The notes under the pieces were generated by a model, which was not told the DNA's origin, did not search any database, and saw only the letters and a program-made list of their open reading frames with translations. Below are positions 1 through 7,031 of a stretch of DNA of 64,000 nt, in pieces. The stretch's first letter is position 1. Every line of letters starts with the position of its first letter. Source of the DNA: Streptomyces sp. AC1-42W (lineage in GTDB: Bacteria > Actinomycetota > Actinomycetes > Streptomycetales > Streptomycetaceae); NCBI RefSeq assembly GCF_003248355.1, contig NZ_QKWY01000003.1:186001-250000 (forward strand). Reading direction: 5' to 3'. The position numbers and the translations under genes are program-made.

Positions 1-71
1 GACCAGAACGCGGCGGTACCAATGCCGCCCGGGGCGACCACCCCGATCCCGGTGATGACGACCCGCCTCAT
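1..71 (-). CDS. Beta-ketoacyl synthase, N-terminus only (type II PKS-like)
   Basis: Only the first 23 codons are inside the window; the gene runs off the left edge. The visible protein begins MRRVVITGIGVVAPGGIG, the hallmark N-terminus of FabF-like ketosynthases, especially KS-alpha subunits of aromatic (type II) polyketide synthases, which condense malonyl units on an acyl carrier protein. Its ATG overlaps the TGA of the upstream thioesterase gene (ATGA), so the two are probably translationally coupled. Whether it is KS-alpha or the chain-length factor cannot be told because the active-site region is outside. Confidence 0.85.
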   Translation of the reverse strand, partial: MRRVVITGIGVVAPGGIGTAAFW

Positions 72-823
72 CGGACACCCGCCGGCTGCGGGGCGAGCCG
101 GCGCACCACACGTGCGGCGCGGCCCACCAGACGGGGCAGGTCGTGGCCCCGCAGGAAGAAGTGGTCGCCGGGCACGGTGCGGGCGGCGAACGGGCCGGTG
201 GTCCAGGCACGCCACCGCGCCATGGCCCCGGGCCGCGCCAGCGGGTCGCCTGCGCCGGCCACCGCGAGGACGGGGACCTTGAGCGGCCCGGCCGGCGAGG
301 GTTCGCGGGCGGCCGTCCGCAGTTCGTGGGCGAGGACGAGGTCGTCGCGGAGCACCGGCAGCACGGCCTGGTGCCAGAAGTCGCCGGGCCGGGCGCGCGC
401 GGGCAGGGCGTCGGCCTCGCCGAGCAGGCGCAGCAGCTCGTCGTCGCCCGCCCGGCACTGGTCGGCCAGGGCGGACAGCTGGTCGGGCGGCGGGCAGGCG
501 CCGACGACGAGCAGCGCGGGCCCCGGCAGCCCCGCCTCGTGCAGGGCCCGGGTGACGCTGTACGCGACGAGGGCGCCGAGGCTGTGCCCGTACAGGATGT
601 ACGGGGCTTCGCCGCTCTCGCCGGTGAAGTGGGGCAGCTGGTCGGCGAGCAGGTCGGCGGGGCGGGTGAGGCGCGGCTCCGAGCGCCGGCGTTCCCGGCC
701 GGGCAGCAGATGCGGCACGGTCTCGACACCGGGGCCAAGGCGCGGGCCCCAGCCGTAGAAGGCGGAGACGCCCGCTCCGGCGTGCGCGAAGCAGTGGAGC
801 CGTACGGGCCGTTCGTCGGACAT
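68..823 (-). CDS. Type II thioesterase (alpha/beta hydrolase)
   Basis: A 251-residue stand-alone thioesterase of the RifR/TEII type, which removes mis-primed acyl groups from carrier proteins. The nucleophile elbow GHSLGA sits at residues 79-84 (Ser81) and the catalytic His lies in GDHFF near the C-terminus. The start chosen is MSDERPV, preceded by GAGAGGA about 6 bases upstream; a longer frame exists but lacks a ribosome site. It is the first gene of a leftward operon and overlaps the ketosynthase start by 4 bases, consistent with proofreading for that synthase. Confidence 0.85.
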   Translation of the reverse strand: MSDERPVRLHCFAHAGAGVSAFYGWGPRLGPGVETVPHLLPGRERRRSEPRLTRPADLLADQLPHFTGESGEAPYILYGHSLGALVAYSVTRALHEAGLPGPALLVVGACPPPDQLSALADQCRAGDDELLRLLGEADALPARARPGDFWHQAVLPVLRDDLVLAHELRTAAREPSPAGPLKVPVLAVAGAGDPLARPGAMARWRAWTTGPFAARTVPGDHFFLRGHDLPRLVGRAARVVRRLAPQPAGVR

Positions 824-917
824 GGGCCGTCCTCTCGCATAGGAGTCCGGGCCCTCGGCCTGGGCCCTCCCCGACCGCAGCCTGGCAACTCCCACTCGAA
901 CGGCGCTGGACCTGCGC

Positions 918-1739
918 TCAGGCCGCGTACAGATCGAACGTGGACAGTCCGCGCGGCCCGCTGAGCACGTCGAGCGCCGGATCGACGGTGAGCATGGCCC
1001 GGTGCAGCCGCTGCATCTGCGGCGACGGCTCGACGCCCAGCTCCTCCACGAGGCGCAGCCTCAGCCTGCGGTAGACGTCGAGGGCGGTGGCCTGCCGGCC
1101 CGACCGGTAGAGGGCGACCATCGCCTGCGAGTGCAGCCCCTCGTGCTGGGGGTGACGCATGATCAGGTCGGTGAGCTCGGCCAGGACCTCGGTGTGCCGG
1201 CCGCAGCGCAGATCCGCGTCGATGCGCCGTTCGACGGTGACCAGGCGGGACTCCTCCAGCCTCATCACCTCGATGTCGAGGACGGGGCCCAGCCGTACGT
1301 CGACCAGCGCGGAACCCTGCCACATCCCGAGCGCCTCACCGAACAGCGAGGACGCCCGGACGTCCTCGCCCCGGTCGAAGGCGCCGCGCCCGGCCGTCAC
1401 CAGCTCCTCGTAACGGTGCACGTCGACGGCGTCCGGCGGGACCTGGAGCAGATAGCCGCCGTGCCGGGTGGCCAGGACCTCCTTGGCGGCGCCGGGGGTG
1501 TCGGGTCCCATGGCGGTGCCGAGCCGGCGGCGCAGCTGGAGGATGTACGTCTGAAGGGTGGTCATGGCGCTCTGCGGCGAGTTGCTGCCCCAGATCTCTT
1601 CCATGAGGGTGGGCACGGGCACGACGCGGCCCGGGTGGAAGGCGAGCAGCGCGAGGAGCTGTCGCGGCTTGCCCGCGGTGGGCACGATCGACATCCCGTT
1701 GACCTCGGCGCTCAACGGACCCAGAACCTGTATTCGCAC
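918..1739 (-). CDS. SARP-family transcriptional activator
   Basis: 273 residues, the usual size of small SARPs. An OmpR-like winged-helix DNA-binding domain covers about residues 1-95 (TAGKPRQLLALLAF, then LQTYILQLRRRL), followed by a bacterial transcriptional activation domain (BTAD) to about residue 250. GTG start with GGGGAGG five bases upstream. SARPs bind direct heptamer repeats and switch on antibiotic genes; this one faces the ketosynthase/thioesterase operon and is probably its activator. It is divergent from the coiled-coil SARP at 2043. Confidence 0.9.
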   Translation of the reverse strand: MRIQVLGPLSAEVNGMSIVPTAGKPRQLLALLAFHPGRVVPVPTLMEEIWGSNSPQSAMTTLQTYILQLRRRLGTAMGPDTPGAAKEVLATRHGGYLLQVPPDAVDVHRYEELVTAGRGAFDRGEDVRASSLFGEALGMWQGSALVDVRLGPVLDIEVMRLEESRLVTVERRIDADLRCGRHTEVLAELTDLIMRHPQHEGLHSQAMVALYRSGRQATALDVYRRLRLRLVEELGVEPSPQMQRLHRAMLTVDPALDVLSGPRGLSTFDLYAA

Positions 1740-2042
1740 GGTGGCCTCCCCAAGGACCGGCCAGGGTGGGCCCGGCCGTGATCGCGTGCGCCGGCGCCTT
1801 CGCCCCGTGGCCGAAAGCCGTCGGCGCCAGGCACGCTAGCCCCGGGCACCCCGTGCGCCTCATTCTCTCGATCGGCGTTCGAGCAGCCTTCCAAGCAGGC
1901 ATTGCGCCCGGATTGCGGCCCCGGAGCAGCCGCCTCAAGAACACGCGGACGACGGCTGGAGGGGCGCTCGGGCGGTCTCCCCCGGCCATCTGCCGGTCGT
2001 TACCGTCCATGCCGTGACCGGATTACGAGGGAGGGCCACCCG

Positions 2043-3014
2043 ATGAGCGTCCTCACCACTCCGTGCCCGGAGGCGGCACGGGCCGCCGCGCCGAGCCCCG
2101 TGGAGTTCCGGCTGCTGGGCCCGGTCATGGTCCACGACGCCACCGGCGGCACGGACATCGTCCCGGCCGGCTCCAAGCAGCGGGCGCTGCTCGCCGCGTT
2201 CGTCACCCACGCCGGGGCGCTGCTCGACGTGGACCGGCTGGCGGCGGAGCTGTGGGACGGGGCGGACGGGACCCCTCCCGGAAACGCGGCGAACGCCCTT
2301 CAGGCCCATGTGGCCCGGCTGCGGCGGCTGCTGCCCGCACCCGGCGACTACGGCCATGTGTGGATCAGCACCCTGCCGACGGGCTATCTGCTCGACCTGG
2401 GCGGCGCCTCCACGGACGTCCAGCGCTTCACCCGGCGCTCGGCGGAGGGGCGGGCGGCCGTCACCGCCGCCCCGGCCCGGGCGGCGAAGATCCTGCACGG
2501 CGCCCTGGGGCTGTGGCGCGGCCCGGCGTTGCAGGACTGCCGCCGGGGGCCGGTGTGCGCGGCGGAGGCCGACCGGCTGGACGAGATGCGGCTCACCACG
2601 CTGGAGGCGCTGTACGAGGCGCGGCTGCGCTGCGAGCGGCACGGCGAGTGCGTCGGCGACCTGGAGCGGCTGACCGCCGACCATCCGCTGCGCGAGCGCT
2701 TCTACGACCTGCTCATGGTCGCCCTGTACCGCAGCGGCCGCCAGGCGGAGGCCATCGGCGTGTACGAGCGGGCCCGGCGCCGCCTGGTCGCCGCCCTCGG
2801 CATCGAACCGGGCCCGGCACTGCGCGGCCGCCTGGAGTCGGTGCTCACCCACTCCCCCGGCCTGGCCGCGCCCGTGGCCCCCGGTGTCCTGGACGAACTG
2901 GACCGGCTGCGCCGCCGGGTGGACGAGCTGGGCCGCCGGCAGCTGGAGCTGACCCGCCGGCTGAACGCGGCGACGGAGGGCGCTCAAACGGGCCCTCAGG
3001 CAGTGGCGAGGTGA
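2043..3014 (+). CDS. SARP-family activator with C-terminal coiled coil
   Basis: 323 residues. The winged helix spans about residues 20-110 (AGSKQRALLAAFVTHAG, ALQAHVARLRRLL) and the BTAD extends to about 275. The last 45 residues (LDELDRLRRRVDELGRRQLE) form a predicted coiled coil that the short SARPs here lack. Start ATG is preceded by GAGGGAGG. It is closest in layout to the SARP at 34040-34975, which has the same tail. Its 3' end overlaps the convergent carrier-protein gene by 19 bases, so the two transcripts may interfere. Confidence 0.88.
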   Translation: MSVLTTPCPEAARAAAPSPVEFRLLGPVMVHDATGGTDIVPAGSKQRALLAAFVTHAGALLDVDRLAAELWDGADGTPPGNAANALQAHVARLRRLLPAPGDYGHVWISTLPTGYLLDLGGASTDVQRFTRRSAEGRAAVTAAPARAAKILHGALGLWRGPALQDCRRGPVCAAEADRLDEMRLTTLEALYEARLRCERHGECVGDLERLTADHPLRERFYDLLMVALYRSGRQAEAIGVYERARRRLVAALGIEPGPALRGRLESVLTHSPGLAAPVAPGVLDELDRLRRRVDELGRRQLELTRRLNAATEGAQTGPQAVAR

Positions 3015-3517
3015 GCGGCCAGCGCGGTCAGGTCCGGGTGGTCGTGGAGGACGACGGCCCGCTCCCGTAGCCCGTACAGCCGGTTGACCACCGTCATGAA
3101 CTCCGCGCCTGCCCGGGCGTCGACGCCCAGATCGCTGAACGGGGTGCACGGGTCCAGATCCCATGGATCGCAGGCCAGGACCTGCGCCAGCTCCTCGCGC
3201 AGCTCGTCGGCGGAGGGCAGCAGCCGGCACGGCGGCGCGGCCGGGGCGGCGACCGGCGCGGGGGCCGACCCGCACCGCGCCTCCCGCGCCACATGCACGG
3301 CGAACGCCTCCAGACTGGGGTGGTCCAGGACGGCCGCGCCCTTGATGGCGGTGCCGAAGCGGGCGTTCACGGTCGCCACGAACTCCGTGCCGAGCAGCGA
3401 GTCCAGGCCGATCTCCGGAAACGGCTGCCAGGGGTGCAGGGTGCACGCGTCGCGGCGGGTGACGCCGGCCAGCAGGCCGGTCAGCGTGGCCAGGACATCG
3501 GCGGGGGCGGCGACCAT
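2996..3517 (-). CDS. Tandem acyl carrier protein, second domain lacking the Ser
   Basis: 173 residues holding two carrier-protein domains joined by an Ala/Pro linker (about residues 82-100). Domain 1 has the phosphopantetheine attachment motif IGLDSL with Ser40. Domain 2 aligns well (PFSDLGVDARAG) but has Ala134 where the Ser should be, so it should not be loadable. Start MVAAPADVL lies one base after the TGA of the TetR gene upstream (TGACATG), implying coupling. It probably carries the acyl chain for the ketosynthase, or a starter delivered by the carboxylase. A longer frame overlapping the TetR gene is a shadow. Confidence 0.75.
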   Translation of the reverse strand: MVAAPADVLATLTGLLAGVTRRDACTLHPWQPFPEIGLDSLLGTEFVATVNARFGTAIKGAAVLDHPSLEAFAVHVAREARCGSAPAPVAAPAAPPCRLLPSADELREELAQVLACDPWDLDPCTPFSDLGVDARAGAEFMTVVNRLYGLRERAVVLHDHPDLTALAAHLATA

Positions 3518-3518
3518 G

Positions 3519-4163
3519 TCACGCGGCCCGCACGGCCTCGGCCCCGGGCCGGGGCACCGTGCGGTAGCCGCCGGTCCGCCCGGGGCCCACGAGCACCGGC
3601 AGCAGCAGCTGCCACAGCGCCCCGCCGTCCCCCGGCCGCGGCCCGGTCCAGGCGGTCTGCTCCGTACCGGGCGGCGCCACCCCGTACAACAGGGCGGCGA
3701 GCAGCGTCTCTCCGTCGGCGCCACGGGCGTCCGCGCTCAGTTCCCCGGCCGCGCCGGCCTCGGCCAGCAGCCGCCGGGCCTCGGCGAGCCATGCCCGGCG
3801 CAGCCCGCCGGTGCCGGCCGGACCGGCCACACCGTCGTCGGCCAGCCGGATCGCGGCCCGGGCGACCGGATCCTCGCACCGGGCCAGGATCAGCCAGTGC
3901 GTCAGATCGATGAGCTGCTGCACCGGCCCGTCGCCGGTGGTCCGCCGCCCGTCCAGGAACTCCCCGAGCAGGGTGTGGCCGTGCATCGCCACCGCGTCGG
4001 CCAGCGCCTCCTTCGACGGGAAGTGGAAGTACAGCGCGCCCTTGGTCACGCCCGCGGCCGCGGCGATCTGGCCGAGCGTGGCGCTCGCGTACCCGCTCCG
4101 GGTGAACAGCTCCGCCGCCGCGCCGACGAGCCGGCGCCGGGTGCGTTCCGACCTCTCCTGCAT
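3519..4163 (-). CDS. TetR-family GBL-receptor-like repressor
   Basis: 214 residues. The N-terminal helix-turn-helix contains KGALYFHFPSKEAL at about 41-54, the signature of ArpA/ScbR-type gamma-butyrolactone receptors and pseudo-receptors; the C-terminal half is the ligand/dimer domain. Start ATG follows GGGAGGA. It sits between the frameshifted SARP (4196-5025) and the carrier-protein gene, all leftward, so it may repress its own operon through the inverted ARE-like sites at 5067-5111. Whether it binds a GBL or an end product cannot be decided from the sequence. Confidence 0.85.
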   Translation of the reverse strand: MQERSERTRRRLVGAAAELFTRSGYASATLGQIAAAAGVTKGALYFHFPSKEALADAVAMHGHTLLGEFLDGRRTTGDGPVQQLIDLTHWLILARCEDPVARAAIRLADDGVAGPAGTGGLRRAWLAEARRLLAEAGAAGELSADARGADGETLLAALLYGVAPPGTEQTAWTGPRPGDGGALWQLLLPVLVGPGRTGGYRTVPRPGAEAVRAA

Positions 4164-4195
4164 TCCGTCCTCCCAGGACCGTGGGACCCCTGCGT

Positions 4196-5025
4196 TCAGC
4201 CGACCCGGGTCAGCCGCTCGCCGGTGTCGGCGGCGGCCGTCCCGGGTGCGGGTGCGAACCCGGCCTTCAGGATGGAGCGCTGTAGTCGTTGCAGCCCTGC
4301 GGATGGCTCAAGCCCCAGCTCACCGACGAGCCTGGCCCGCAGCCGGTGGTAGGCGTCCAGCGCCTCGCTGCGCCGGCCCGAGCGGTGCAGGGCGACCATG
4401 TAGTGGGCGTGCAGGTTCTCGTGCGTGCGGTAGCGGCTGACCAGGACGGTGAGTTCGCTCAGCAGCTCGCGATGGCGGCCGAGGCGCAGATCGGCGTCGA
4501 TGCGCTGGTCGAGGGCGCACAGCCAGGTCTCCTCCAGGCGCCGGAGCTCCATGTCCAGCCGCGGCCCCGTCCGTACGTCCACGAGGGCGGACCCGGTCCA
4601 CAGCGCGAGCGCGTCCCGCAGTTCGCGCGCGGCGCGCGGGAAGTCGCCCGCGTCGCTCGTGCGGTAGCCGCAGCCGGCCAGCCGCTCGAACTCGCGGACG
4701 TCGACGGTGCCGCCCGAGGTGTCCAGCAGATGCCCGCCGGGGGGACCAGGACGTCCTTGGCGGTACGCGCCGAGGCGCCGCCCGGGGCGCGTTCCAGAGC
4801 CGCGGCGATGAGCTCGCGCACCTGCAACACGTACGTCTGCAAGGTGGTACGGGCGCTGCGCGGCGGGTTCCCGCCCCACAGCTCCTCGATCAGATCGGGT
4901 ACGGAGACGACCCGTTCGGCGTGCACGGCCAGGAGCGCCAGTACCTGCCGGGCCTTCGGCGCCGTCGGGGTGACCGAGATCCCGCCCTCGGTGACGACCA
5001 GCGCGCCCAGTACTTCGATGTCCAT
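4196..5025 (-). pseudogene. SARP activator with a 1-nt frameshift
   Basis: Begins MDIEVLGALVVTEGG after AGGGGGAG and reads as a normal SARP winged helix up to TAKDVLV. There the frame breaks and the BTAD (GGHLLDTSGG to the C-terminus at 4196) continues in another frame. The break is in a run of six C on the coding strand at about 4737-4742; seven would restore the frame, and intact paralogues at 9104 and 33040 read straight through. It is either a real inactivating slip or a sequencing error in a homopolymer. The receptor-type repeat lies just upstream of the start. Confidence 0.8.
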
Positions 5026-5066
5026 GGTGCTCCCCCTTTTCACGCATGAGTCATCAGCGAAGCTGA

Positions 5067-5111
5067 AAACAGGGCGCGCGGTTTGTCAATACCAAACCGC
5101 GCGCCCTGTTT
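5067..5111. promoter_or_regulatory. Double ARE-like inverted repeat
   Basis: A perfect inverted repeat with 19-bp arms (AAACAGGGCGCGCGGTTTG at 5067-5085 and its complement at 5093-5111) and a 7-base loop. Each arm resembles a GBL-receptor operator, so this is two operators head to head, just upstream of the SARP start at 5025 and just after accB1. It could also fold as a terminator for accB1, but no T-tract follows. Confidence 0.7.
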
Positions 5112-5133
5112 ACCGGGGAGCTTCGGGAAGCCT

Positions 5134-6726
5134 CTACTGCGGGGGGTTGCCGTGCTTGCGGGACGGCAGGTCGGCGTGCTTGGTGCGGAGCATCGCGAGC
5201 GAGGCGATCAGGACCTCGCGCGTCCCGGCCGGGTCGATGACGTCATCCACGAGCCCCCGCTCGGCGGCGTAATAAGGGTGCATCAGCTCGGTCCTGTACT
5301 CCTTGACCATGCGGGCGCGCATCGCCTCGGGGTCCTCGGCCGCCGCGATCTGCCGCCGGAAGATGACGTTGGCGGCGCTCTCCGCGCCCATGACCGCGAT
5401 CTCGTTGGTGGGCCAGGCGTACGTGAGGTCCGCACCGATCGACTGCGAGTCCATGACGATGTAGGCACCGCCGTACGCCTTGCGCAGGATCAGCGAGATA
5501 CGGGGCACGGTGGCGTTGCAGTACGCGTACAGCAGCTTGGCGCCGTGCCGGATGATGCCGCCGTGCTCCTGGTCCACGCCGGGCAGGAAACCGGGCACAT
5601 CGACCAGTGTGACCAGCGGGATGTTGAAGGCGTCGCAGAGCTGCACGAAGCGTGCGGCCTTCTCGGACGCCTCGATGTCCAGCACCCCGGCCAGCGTCTT
5701 CGGCTGGTTGGCGACGATGCCCACCACCTCGCCGCCCAGCCGGCCCAGCGCGCAGATGACGTTGCGCGCCCAGTGCTCGTGGACCTCCAGATACTCGCCG
5801 TCGTCCACCAGCTCCTCGATGACCTCCGCCATGTCGTACGGGCGGTTGCCGTCCACCGGCACCAGATCCAGCAGGGTGTCCGAGCGGCGGCCGGCCGGAT
5901 CGGCGGTCGCTGCCACGGGCGGGTTCTCGCGGTTGTTCTGCGGCAGCAGGGACAGCAGGTAGCGGACCTCGGCGATGCAGGTCTCCTCGTCGTCGTACGC
6001 GAAGTGCGCGACGCCCGAGGTCTCGGCGTGGACGTCCGCGCCGCCCAGGCCGTTCTGGGTGATCTCCTCGCCGGTGACCGCCTTCACGACGTCCGGACCG
6101 GTGATGAACATCTGCGAGGTCTCACGGACCATGAACACGAAGTCCGTCAGAGCGGGGCTGTAGGCCGCGCCACCCGCACAAGGGCCGAGCATCACACTGA
6201 TCTGCGGGATGACACCGGACGCCCTGGTGTTGCGCTGGAAGATACCGCCGTATCCGGCGAGCGCCGAAACACCCTCCTGAATACGGGCACCGGCACCGTC
6301 GTTCAGCGACACCAACGGCGCACCGGCCGAAATGGCCATGTCCATGACCTTGTGGATCTTCGTGGCGTGGGCCTCACCCAGCGCACCGCCGAAGATCCGG
6401 AAGTCATGGGCGTACACGAAGACCGTCCGGCCCTCCACCGTGCCCCAGCCGGTGACGACACCGTCGGTGTACGGCTTCTTCGCCTCCAGACCGAAACCCG
6501 TCGCCCGGTGGCGGCGGAGCTGTTCGACCTCGTGGAACGAGTCCGGGTCCAGGAGCAGCTCGATGCGCTCGCGCGCGGTCAGCTTGCCCTTGGCGTGCTG
6601 GGCCTCGGTCGCCCGGTCACTGGGTCCGTGCTCCGCCGCCGCGTGGATCTCGCGCAGTTCCGCCACGTGGCCGCGGAGTCCGGCCCGCCCCAGCAGTTCC
6701 GGGACGGGGGAAGTAGTCATCGACAT
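5134..6726 (-). CDS. Acyl-CoA carboxylase beta (carboxyltransferase) subunit, copy 1
   Basis: 530 residues, full length for AccB/PccB. It transfers CO2 from carboxybiotin to acetyl- or propionyl-CoA, giving malonyl or methylmalonyl extender units. N-terminal half contains AKGKLTARERI and NDGAGARIQEGV; the C-terminal half has DVPGFLPGVDQEHGGIIRHG and AYGGAYIVM. The start MSMTTSPV is four bases after the epsilon-subunit stop; the frame stays open far upstream but that is GC artefact. A biotin-bearing alpha subunit is not in the window. Copy 2 (27737-31951) is the same length but interrupted, so this is the working copy. Confidence 0.93.
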   Translation of the reverse strand: MSMTTSPVPELLGRAGLRGHVAELREIHAAAEHGPSDRATEAQHAKGKLTARERIELLLDPDSFHEVEQLRRHRATGFGLEAKKPYTDGVVTGWGTVEGRTVFVYAHDFRIFGGALGEAHATKIHKVMDMAISAGAPLVSLNDGAGARIQEGVSALAGYGGIFQRNTRASGVIPQISVMLGPCAGGAAYSPALTDFVFMVRETSQMFITGPDVVKAVTGEEITQNGLGGADVHAETSGVAHFAYDDEETCIAEVRYLLSLLPQNNRENPPVAATADPAGRRSDTLLDLVPVDGNRPYDMAEVIEELVDDGEYLEVHEHWARNVICALGRLGGEVVGIVANQPKTLAGVLDIEASEKAARFVQLCDAFNIPLVTLVDVPGFLPGVDQEHGGIIRHGAKLLYAYCNATVPRISLILRKAYGGAYIVMDSQSIGADLTYAWPTNEIAVMGAESAANVIFRRQIAAAEDPEAMRARMVKEYRTELMHPYYAAERGLVDDVIDPAGTREVLIASLAMLRTKHADLPSRKHGNPPQ

Positions 6727-6730
6727 GTCG

Positions 6731-6958
6731 TCAGGTCCCTTCCTGGAAGGCGTTGCCGCACTGTCGCCAGCTGCGCGGAGCGCGGTAGACGGGCTCCGGG
6801 GACCACCCCGGGACGCGCCCGGCCGGGGCCTCGTCCGGCCGCCCGCCGGCCTCCGCGCGCAGGGCGAGCAGCACCACCGTGAGCGCGGCAAGCTCCTCCT
6901 CTGTGGCCCGCCCGCGCTCGACGCGCAACGAGGACACCGCCGGTTCCGGACCGCCCAT
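6731..6958 (-). CDS. Acyl-CoA carboxylase epsilon subunit
   Basis: 75 residues. SSLRVERGRATEEELAALTV near the N-terminus and a Trp/Pro-rich tail are typical of the small AccE/PccE proteins that hold actinobacterial alpha and beta carboxylase subunits together. Start ATG is preceded by GGAGGT. It is directly upstream of accB1 with a four-base gap, so they should be cotranscribed. Its paralogue at 27411-27617 likewise precedes accB2. Confidence 0.85.
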   Translation of the reverse strand: MGGPEPAVSSLRVERGRATEEELAALTVVLLALRAEAGGRPDEAPAGRVPGWSPEPVYRAPRSWRQCGNAFQEGT

Positions 6959-7031
6959 ACCCCACCTCCAGTGTTTACGGCAGCATCGGCCGCCCCGCTG
7001 GAGCACCGCTCCGGCTCCACTGGAGAACCGC

